From an uncultured Clostridium sp. (GTDB lineage: Bacteria > Bacillota > Clostridia > TANB77 > CAG-508), in NCBI GenBank assembly GCA_900556135.1, contig USNR01000016.1, positions 1 to 38,794 on the forward strand: 38,794 bases of DNA, in the 5' to 3' direction. Made by a program: the position numbers and the translations under genes. The number at the start of each line of letters is the position of its first letter. Position 1 is the first letter of the stretch. Shown in pieces: positions 33,138 through 38,794 of the stretch. A model generated the notes under the pieces. It was not told the origin of the DNA. It made no database searches and worked only from the letters and a program-made list of their open reading frames with translations.

Positions 33138-33163
33138 TTTATTATAAACAATCTTTCTTAATT
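33122..33163 (+). other. Long hairpin at the end of the DUF5305-like gene
   Basis: Arms AATTAAGAAAGATT and AATCTTTCTTAATT pair fully, extended by GTTTAT/ATAAAC with one bulged A: 20 bp in all. It contains the last DUF5305 codons and separates it from the second secreted-protein gene. There is no long T run, so a processing or attenuation element is as likely as a terminator. Confidence 0.65.
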
Positions 33164-33225
33164 ATTATATATGGACATAGAAATGAATAATTTGGAAAAA
33201 ATTATTTATAGTTAGAGGTAAAATT

Positions 33226-33849
33226 ATGAAGAAAGAAAAATTTAAATTCAAAAAGAAAAATAAAATTGCAAGTATTCCATTAACACTTGTAATATTTATA
33301 CTTATAATTTTATTAATTGCAATATCATATGCAAAATGGGAAAGCACATTAATAGTTGAAGGAAATGTGATTGGTAAAGAGCCCGAGTTGCCAGTTGATC
33401 CAGTTAAGCCAAGCGAGGATTCGGACAGATTTACAACTAATACATCATTAACTGCAGGAGCATTTGGTTATCAAATTTTTACACTTGTAGGTGATACGGT
33501 AGAGGGAAATGTTATTACAACTAAATTAGCTAATGGAAGTAAGACATGGCTTACTACTAATATGACAGCAACATTTTCGTTGACAATACAGAATAATTCT
33601 GGAATGACTTATACGGATGGAAAGGTTACATATGGAAAAGAGGATTCGCAAGGATATATTAATCCTCAAAGTCAAACTTTATCAAGTGCAACAATTACAA
33701 GTGGACAAACAACAACTTTAGAATGTAAAGTGCGATTAAGGGCTAATGCAAAAATAAATGTTGGCTCATATGTGTTATATAAGATTGAATTTGTAACTTC
33801 AACAGGAAAAAAACAATATTATTATTATAAGATATTAATTTCAGCTTAA
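33226..33849 (+). CDS. Second SipW-type secreted protein
   Basis: A 207-aa protein with a Lys-rich start (MKKEKFKFKKKNK), a hydrophobic helix (about 15-36) and then AISYAKWESTLIVEGNVIG, the YAxW...VxGxV pattern of SipW-type substrates. After a Pro-rich spacer (PELPVDPVKPSED) comes a beta-rich, Thr-rich domain (about 70-205), with TATFSLTIQNNSGMTYTDG resembling a carbohydrate- or protein-binding Ig-like or CBM-like fold, ending KKQYYYYKILISA. It has no LPXTG. Probably a minor fibre subunit, anchor or adhesin working with the TasA-like protein. AGAGGT precedes the ATG. It closes the operon. Confidence 0.7.
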   Translation: MKKEKFKFKKKNKIASIPLTLVIFILIILLIAISYAKWESTLIVEGNVIGKEPELPVDPVKPSEDSDRFTTNTSLTAGAFGYQIFTLVGDTVEGNVITTKLANGSKTWLTTNMTATFSLTIQNNSGMTYTDGKVTYGKEDSQGYINPQSQTLSSATITSGQTTTLECKVRLRANAKINVGSYVLYKIEFVTSTGKKQYYYYKILISA

Positions 33850-33899
33850 GTGGAAGATAAAAAAATGTGTTATAAGTAAATTGGAAATAGAAACTTTTG

Positions 33900-33928
33900 T
33901 TGTGAAAAAGTTTAAACTATGATAAGAT
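33900..33928 (+). promoter_or_regulatory. Possible promoter of the ART-like gene
   Basis: TTGTGA (33900-33905), 17-nt spacer, TAAGAT (33923-33928). Moderate match, 35 nt before the ATG at 33964. Confidence 0.4.
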
Positions 33929-33963
33929 ATGCATAGAAAAGTGTATAAAAAGTGGAGAAACAT

Positions 33964-35496
33964 ATGGAAGAAAATTTATTGGATGTAAATAAATTTAATA
34001 TAATACAAGATGAAGAAAACTATTATTTCTTTAGAGCATTAAACATGGCTGATAATGCTGATGTTGAACAACAAGTAACTGTATCGGAAAGTGGAAAGAT
34101 AGAGAGAATAAGAACTGATAGAGAAAGATTTGATGGTGAAGCAAAGTATACAGAAAATTCTGAAATTTCGTTGAAAGAGATATATGACCATATAAAAATG
34201 CATTATAGAAAAGATACAAATTGCATCTCACTTACAAGCAATAGCAACGTTGCAGTAAACTACGGAAGAGGCTCATACAAGGATAAATATGTTATGATAA
34301 AAATCCCTAAAAAGGAATTTGGAGAGCAAACTGTAGTTGCAGGACAATATATGTTAAGAGAAATTCTTTCTAGAGTGGAACAAGCTATAGAAAAATTGCC
34401 AGAGGAAAAGAAACAGAAAATTTTAGAGATTTTTACTCAGATAGAAAGTGCTAAGGAAATTAAAGACCTAAAGGATATAATTGCTCAAAGATACACTGCT
34501 GAAAATGAAAAATTAAATCCACACAAAACACATTCAAGAAAAGGGATAATATATAATTTCCCTAGAACAAGAATTAGTAGTTATCAATCATTGAACGAAG
34601 AACAATTGTTGGAAGTAAATAAAGCATATGCAAAAATGGCAGTTCTAGAAAATGAACATGTACTAGAACATGTGATTCCACATTCTTCAAATTCAAAATT
34701 GAGGACGACAATAGGAAGTGCATTTTCATCTGCTGAAATAATTCATTATGGAGACATAAAAGAAGAATCTATAATGGAAGTTCCTAAAGAAATGGTTGAT
34801 ATATTTGCTTTAGTACAGCAAGTAAATGGTGTTGATAAAAATAAATTAGAAGAATTAAAACGAGCATTAATAGCAGTAGCGCAAGATGGCACGAAGATTC
34901 CTAAAATACCAGAAATAGATTCTCAGGTGAGAAGTGATATATCAATAGAAGATATGTATGAGCTTACTGAGGGAAAAGTAGAATATGGTAAGGCTAATTC
35001 TGTTGTTAAAGATATGTTTTATTTAAGCAAATCAAGGAAAAACGCAATTGCTCTTTCAAATGCTTTGAGTGAAATATTAGGAAATGACCAAAAGTTTGAA
35101 GAAATAATTCAATATATAATGGAAAATGGATTCAGAATAGAGCCTGAAATAATTTCGAGAAAAAGCGGAGAAGGAATAAAATTAAGTGAATCTGTGAATT
35201 TGAATCTATCAAAGGAAGAGCAAGCATTAGTAGATGAAGTAAAAAGATTATCGCCAGAAGAATTGGATAGAGTTATTCAAAATGGAGGATTAGATAATGC
35301 CAGGAATATTATAACAAAAACATTTGGAAATGTTAGAGAAAATGAAAAAATAGATAAAGAGAGATATTATGCAGAGGCAATAGTTTCGCAATATAATTGG
35401 CAAGATATTGGAATAGAAGAATTTAAAGTTGCAGAGAGAAATGAATTAGTAACTAGGCTTCAGAAAAAAATATATTATAAATTATATCCATGGTAA
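33964..35496 (+). CDS. Large protein with ART-like N-terminus (part of a broken helicase gene)
   Basis: A 510-aa frame. Residues about 12-135 resemble an ADP-ribosyltransferase-type fold: NYYFFRALNMAD (Arg), NCISLTSNSNVAVNYGRG (the S-T-S stretch seen in ART toxins) and DKYVMIKIPKKEFGE. This is weak similarity judged by eye. The rest is helical with no nuclease or ATPase motif found. It ends at ...YYKLYPW-stop. Dropping one T at the stop (35494) opens the reading frame directly into the downstream helicase-like frame at 35507, so the two may be one protein. GGAG lies 6 nt before the ATG. It likely belonged to a large ART/helicase protein of unknown, perhaps defence-related, role. Confidence 0.6.
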   Translation: MEENLLDVNKFNIIQDEENYYFFRALNMADNADVEQQVTVSESGKIERIRTDRERFDGEAKYTENSEISLKEIYDHIKMHYRKDTNCISLTSNSNVAVNYGRGSYKDKYVMIKIPKKEFGEQTVVAGQYMLREILSRVEQAIEKLPEEKKQKILEIFTQIESAKEIKDLKDIIAQRYTAENEKLNPHKTHSRKGIIYNFPRTRISSYQSLNEEQLLEVNKAYAKMAVLENEHVLEHVIPHSSNSKLRTTIGSAFSSAEIIHYGDIKEESIMEVPKEMVDIFALVQQVNGVDKNKLEELKRALIAVAQDGTKIPKIPEIDSQVRSDISIEDMYELTEGKVEYGKANSVVKDMFYLSKSRKNAIALSNALSEILGNDQKFEEIIQYIMENGFRIEPEIISRKSGEGIKLSESVNLNLSKEEQALVDEVKRLSPEELDRVIQNGGLDNARNIITKTFGNVRENEKIDKERYYAEAIVSQYNWQDIGIEEFKVAERNELVTRLQKKIYYKLYPW

Positions 35497-35506
35497 GCAA
35501 GGTACT

Positions 35507-36547
35507 GTGGGGAAAACAGAAGATGAAATAATTGCAGAGGTATTTCCAAATATAACATTTGAAACGTATTCAGGATTGCTTGCTAAAAGAGGGGAAGATA
35601 AGATTTTAGGCTATCAAGAATATTTAAGTAAGGTTTTCGAAGAAACAGACATTGTACCACAATTACACTCATTACTTGGAAGTTATAGTAAAGATAAAAA
35701 CAAAGAAGAGTTAGAAGCATTTGAATCAGATGATTCAGAAGAAACTAAATTTATGGTTGTAATGAATAAAGCAAATGAAGGACTACATATAGATGGAGTA
35801 GATGGAATTGTTTGGCTTAGAGCATTAGATGAAAATTCTAGAATTCTATACTTACAACAATTAGGAAGAACAATATATGCTTTAGATGAAGATAATCCTT
35901 TACCAGATGACAAAAGACCAGTTGTAATTGATTTGGCAAATAATTCTTTAACTGTCAGAATGGAAAAAGAATTTGAAAATGTTGAACCAATAGATGATTT
36001 AGAAGCATTAACAATTGTAACAGAATGGATAAATGAACATGATGGAATGATGCCAAACAGAGAAAGTTCAAATAAGCAAGAACAACACTATTATGCTGTT
36101 TTAAGAAGAATTCAAAATAAATACAGTAATTATTTAGATGGATTTGATGATTTTGAAGAGTTATCCGATGAAGATAAATCAGAAATACTAGAAATAATAG
36201 ATTTAGCATCAGAAGTTGACTTGTGGAATATTGAACTGCCACCAATTCCTAAAGCGAGAGGCAATAAAGATGAATTTGATCCATTTACAGTAGAAGGAAT
36301 ATTAAAAGATTTTGTTGAATTTAAGGATGATATTGATGCTAGTATTACAAGAAATACTTCTTTAAAAAACGCATTAAAGATAGAAAATTGGTGTAAAGAA
36401 CATTATGGAGAAATGCCAGTATGGAAAAGAAAATTACCAAGTCAAACTGCCAAGAATGAAGAAGAAAAAAGATTAGGGAGAGCTCTAGGTAATTTAAGAA
36501 CAAAAATGAAACAATATGAAGGGCAAGAAAAAAGCCCAAGAAACTAA
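35507..36547 (+). pseudogene. Helicase remnant lacking ATPase motifs
   Basis: A 346-aa frame in a different phase from the previous one, starting at GTG 11 nt after its stop. It keeps part of helicase lobe 2: EELEAFESDDSEETKFMVVM, motif V NKANEGLHIDGVDGIVWLR and motif VI YLQQLGRTIYALD. The rest is two helicase-associated repeats (about 165-205, IVTEWINEHDGMMPN; about 285-335, IENWCKEHYGEMPVWKRK). Walker A, DEAD/DEAH and SAT motifs are absent from it and from the upstream frame. ITFETYSGLL, which resembles the piece normally before the DEAH box, runs after a few residues into lobe 2, as if the core were deleted. Hence a decayed SF2 helicase unlikely to hydrolyse ATP. Confidence 0.7.
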
Positions 36548-36569
36548 ATCTAATATTTTAGATCATAAA

Positions 36570-36647
36570 ATGTCTGTTGAACTAATGTCACTAATTTACA
36601 AATCAGGTACAAGTGAGAAAGAAATAAAAGAAAAGTATAGAGATTAG
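36570..36647 (+). pseudogene. 25-aa trailing fragment
   Basis: A short frame (MSVELMSLIYKSGTSEKEIK..., stop at 36645) immediately after the helicase remnant, without a ribosome site. Its composition fits a last piece of the same broken gene. It ends 12 nt before the probable start of the methyltransferase gene. Confidence 0.3.
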
Positions 36648-36749
36648 AGAGGAATATATATGGAAGATAAAGAAAATCAATAGAATAAATTATATGAGAA
36701 TTATATAAATAAAAAATTCAAAAACTGGGATCAATATTTTAAAACCAAA

Positions 36750-37334
36750 ATGAAATTAAAAAAGAGATTTTTAAATCAAGTTTTAAAATATTATGATGGA
36801 GAAAAACCTGTACTAGAATGTGGTGCTGGAACCGGTAAATTTTCTGCATATCTTGCTTCAAAAGGAGTAAATACTTATGCGATGGATTTAGAGCAAGCAA
36901 TGGTGGAACAAGCTAAAGAACTATCAAAACAGGTAAGTCCTGAAAATAATGTAAATGTCTTTCAAGGAGATATTAGAAAAATACCATTTGAAAATAAATA
37001 TTTTTCAGTAACACATAGTAGTGGTGTTATGGAACATTATAGTGATGAAGAAATTGTTGAAATTATAAATGAGCAATTGAGAGTATCAGATATTTGTGTT
37101 TTTAGTGTTCCAACTCCATATTTTGAGAAAAAAATGCTGGGCAATGAGAGATTTATGAAAAGAAATAAATGGAGAGAAATAATAAATAAAAGTAATGCTG
37201 TAATTATTAAAGAAACAGGTTACCACTATAAAACGTTTTATAATAGATTTATAGATATTTGTAAAAAACCAAAAAGAATATTTAAACCAATAGCTTTATA
37301 TGTGTTTGTTTTAAAAGAAAAGGAGGAAAAATAA
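36750..37334 (+). CDS. Class I SAM-dependent methyltransferase, N-terminus interrupted by an amber codon
   Basis: A 194-aa open part of a Rossmann-fold methyltransferase: SAM motif I VLECGAGTGKFSAYLA, motif II-type acidic residue in YAMDLEQAM, then FQGDIRKIPFENKYFSVTHSSGVMEHY and FSVPTPYFEKKMLG. The real start is probably ATG at 36660, where GAGAGG gives a good ribosome site. That frame reads MEDKENQ, then TAG at 36681, and continues in phase into this ORF (NKLYENYINKKFKNWDQYF). With the TAG read as a sense codon the protein would be 224 aa. The ATG at 36750 lacks a ribosome site. TAG is a true stop elsewhere in the window, so general recoding is unlikely. Substrate unknown. The next gene starts 1 nt after its stop. 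Confidence 0.75.
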   Translation: MKLKKRFLNQVLKYYDGEKPVLECGAGTGKFSAYLASKGVNTYAMDLEQAMVEQAKELSKQVSPENNVNVFQGDIRKIPFENKYFSVTHSSGVMEHYSDEEIVEIINEQLRVSDICVFSVPTPYFEKKMLGNERFMKRNKWREIINKSNAVIIKETGYHYKTFYNRFIDICKKPKRIFKPIALYVFVLKEKEEK

Positions 37335-37335
37335 A

Positions 37336-37902
37336 ATGATATATGTAGTTAGACACGGACAAACTGATTGGAATCTTGAAGGTAGGTTTCAAGGTAGAAT
37401 TGATATTGAATTAAATGAAAAAGGAAGAGAACAAGCAAAAAAAACAAAGGAAAAATTAGATGGAATTAAATTTGATAAGGTTTTTTCAAGCCCATTAAAA
37501 AGAGCCTATGAAACAGCACAAATAATTACAGATGAACCAATTGAAATCGATGATAGAATAATTGAGAGATGCAACGGACAATTAGAAGGAAGGCTAAAAG
37601 CTGAATGTGAAAATATGGTAGATTTCACAGATGAAAATGAGCAGAAATTAGGAATAGAATCATTACCTGATTTTAGAGGTAGAATAACGAACTTTTTTGA
37701 TGAATTAGAAAAAAAGTATGCAGGAAAGAATGTATTGATTGTAACTCATGCTGGAGTGAGCATATATGTAAGATGCTATTTTGAAGGTGAACCTAAAGAC
37801 GGAAATTACAATAATTATAAATTAAAAAATTGTGAAGTACTTGAATATGATAATAATACAAGAAAAAAAGATAAAGTAATTGAAGGTGATTTTGAAAGAT
37901 AA
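37336..37902 (+). CDS. Histidine phosphatase family protein
   Basis: A 188-aa phosphoglycerate-mutase-like phosphatase: RHGQTDWN (catalytic His7), FSSPLKRAYETAQ, acidic residue in IERCNGQLEGR and the second His in VTHAGVS. The fold dephosphorylates small metabolites or proteins; the substrate cannot be told. AAGGAGG lies 8 nt upstream, inside the end of the methyltransferase gene, so the two are in one operon. Confidence 0.92.
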   Translation: MIYVVRHGQTDWNLEGRFQGRIDIELNEKGREQAKKTKEKLDGIKFDKVFSSPLKRAYETAQIITDEPIEIDDRIIERCNGQLEGRLKAECENMVDFTDENEQKLGIESLPDFRGRITNFFDELEKKYAGKNVLIVTHAGVSIYVRCYFEGEPKDGNYNNYKLKNCEVLEYDNNTRKKDKVIEGDFER

Positions 37903-37904
37903 AA

Positions 37905-37979
37905 TATGGAGAAGATATAAATTTTCTCCATAGTCAGACTGTTGGACAAAATATTTTTGTATACTTTGTCAACAATCTG
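37905..37979. repeat. Two hairpin-forming inverted repeats
   Basis: Hairpin 1: TATGGAGAA / TTCTCCATA (37905-37932). Hairpin 2: CAGACTGTTGGACAAA (37935-37950) with TTTGTCAACAATCTG (37965-37979), one mismatch and one gap. With the terminator at 37980 they give three stems in a row in the space between convergent genes. The second could be a relic of a small mobile element, but no flanking duplication is visible. Confidence 0.5.
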
Positions 37980-38015
37980 TCAGAAACACTTAAGTATTGA
38001 GTGTTTCTGATTTTA
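37980..38015 (+). terminator. Terminator of the phosphatase gene
   Basis: Perfect 11-bp stem TCAGAAACACT / AGTGTTTCTGA with a 9-nt loop, then TTTTAAAA. Confidence 0.75.
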
Positions 38016-38042
38016 AAATAAGGTTGTTGTGTTTAAACTTAA

Positions 38043-38621
38043 CTATCTCTTCAGTATTGTATTTAATTTATCTTCAGCTTTTTTTACAAAATAATTATTT
38101 TTTTCTATAGGTATTTCAAGTTGATTTACTAATTTTTTTAGTTTATCGATTGTGTTGTAATTGTCATTTGTTTCGATTTCAATTAGAGTATTACTATTTT
38201 CTATGAACTTCAAAGCTAACTCAAGCTTATCTTTACAATAGATAACATCACTTTCTTTAATATTCATAATTTCATAATAACCAATTTCATTAAATAAATT
38301 TATGGCAGTTTTAAAATCTAATATATCACAATTAATTGCTTTCTGATTTAAAATTTCTCCTTTTTCATTGAAAATTTTCTTTTTAAATGTTACTTTTTGA
38401 ACGATTCTACCATCGTCAACAATATATCGTATAATTACAGCTTTTGCTAATATTTCTCTAGTTGTTAATTTCTCGATATTTATATCTTTTGGGATTAAAT
38501 AATAATCATCAAGTGTGAATTTTCTACCCTCATTAAATCCTTTATTAATCAGGTGTTTTATTAATTCCGTATTTGAGCAAGTGACTTTAATTGTAATTTC
38601 ATTATCTTCTTTTACTGACAT
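38043..38621 (-). CDS. CYTH-domain protein
   Basis: A 192-aa protein with a CYTH (triphosphate tunnel) domain. The N-terminal NEITIKVT matches the ExExK signature in shortened form (E-I-T-I-K). Basic residues follow in IIRYIVDDGRIVQKVTFKKK, and an acidic strand sits in TLIEIETND. CYTH enzymes act on triphosphates such as ATP, thiamine triphosphate or inorganic triphosphate; here the substrate is unknown. The start at 38621 is set by GGAGG 5 nt upstream; a longer in-frame start at 38684 lies in the tRNA terminator. It converges on the phosphatase gene. Confidence 0.75.
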   Translation of the reverse strand: MSVKEDNEITIKVTCSNTELIKHLINKGFNEGRKFTLDDYYLIPKDINIEKLTTREILAKAVIIRYIVDDGRIVQKVTFKKKIFNEKGEILNQKAINCDILDFKTAINLFNEIGYYEIMNIKESDVIYCKDKLELALKFIENSNTLIEIETNDNYNTIDKLKKLVNQLEIPIEKNNYFVKKAEDKLNTILKR

Positions 38622-38649
38622 TTTAACCTCCAACATTATTCTATTAAAT

Positions 38650-38696
38650 ATAAAAAAAATAGCAAAGATGTATTTGAAATCCAATATATCTTTGCT
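38650..38696 (-). terminator. Terminator of tRNA-Pro
   Basis: AGCAAAGAT (38661-38669) pairs with ATCTTTGCT (38688-38696). On the minus strand the stem is followed by ATTTTTTTT. It lies just downstream of the minus-strand tRNA. Confidence 0.85.
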
Positions 38697-38743
38697 GTTA
38701 ATGTCCCTATTTAAGGTTGGACTTCCTATCTATTTGTATAATA

Positions 38744-38794
38744 TGGTCGAGGTGACAGGGATCGAACCTGCGACCTCATGGTCCCAAACCACGC
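38744..38794 (-). tRNA. tRNA-Pro (anticodon UGG), partial
   Basis: The last 51 nt of a minus-strand tRNA: anticodon stem CGTGG/CCATG with loop TTTGGGA, T-arm GCAGGTTCGATCCCTGT, acceptor strand CACCTCG, then A and encoded CCA. The 5' half lies beyond the window. Confidence 0.95.

Noticed and set aside
36681..36683. Genome-wide amber recoding to explain the TAG in the methyltransferase
   Set aside because: TAG clearly ends other genes here, for example the DUF1858 gene at 6845 and the DUF5305-like gene at 33137.
37935..37979. Miniature transposon
   Set aside because: The inverted repeat is short with a 14-nt centre and no target duplication; it fits a hairpin between convergent genes.

Overview
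The window reads as chromosomal DNA of an AT-rich (roughly 30% GC) Gram-positive bacterium, most likely an uncultured gut-type member of the Clostridia. Support: strong AGGAGG-type ribosome sites, TTGACA/TATAAT promoters, U-tailed terminators, CCA-encoding tRNAs, DnaD/DnaI-type primosome genes, VanW, DUF975, Tex and SipW/TasA-type genes. No phage structural genes, transposase, rRNA or CRISPR array was seen.

Layout. 1-6.4 kb: minus-strand primosome pair (dnaD-like, then a frameshifted dnaI-like helicase loader) next to a reduced type IV secretion/conjugation operon: a 50-aa membrane peptide, VirD4 coupling ATPase, VirB2-like pilin, VirB6-like channel and VirB3/PrgI-like protein. No VirB4 ATPase is present. 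A 368-nt stretch without a single G separates virD4 from the pilin gene. 6.6-14.3 kb: housekeeping genes: DUF1858 redox protein, tRNA-Lys/Glu/Thr cluster, SDR reductase, carbohydrate-binding protein, self-regulated S24-type repressor, VanW protein, tRNA-Lys(CUU), ABC-F ATPase, DUF975. 14.4-16.6 kb: tex.

16.7-26.1 kb (minus strand): the most distinctive locus. An acyl-activating enzyme, a single-module NRPS (C-A-T-reductase) and a multi-TM sensor histidine kinase lie in one operon, with NRPS stop and kinase start overlapping as TAATG. A receiver/HD-GYP protein with its own promoter follows. The A-domain pocket reads D-L-T-K-I-G-E-V-G-K, nearly the known asparagine code, so the predicted product is a fatty N-acyl-asparagine released as aldehyde or alcohol. 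The gene order suggests a lipid-amino-acid signal or effector coupled to its own sensor and to c-di-GMP breakdown.

26.2-29.1 kb: HtrA/DegP protease, LemA and DUF3137 genes. 29.1-30.1 kb: an unrecognised 330-aa protein. 30.2-33.8 kb: a SipW/TasA-like secreted-fibre operon (two SipW-type substrates, an unusual multi-TM Ser/His signal peptidase, a DUF5305-like protein) punctuated by two near-perfect hairpins. 34-36.6 kb: remnants of an ART-like/helicase protein that has lost its ATPase motifs. 36.7-38.8 kb: methyltransferase (with an in-frame amber codon near its probable start), histidine phosphatase, CYTH protein and a partial tRNA-Pro.

Several genes are broken by one base or one stop codon (dnaI, helicase, methyltransferase, an 11.6-kb small ORF). 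This is either real decay or sequence error. All coordinates, motifs and promoters were read by eye; family names come from recognition of motifs, not from database searches.
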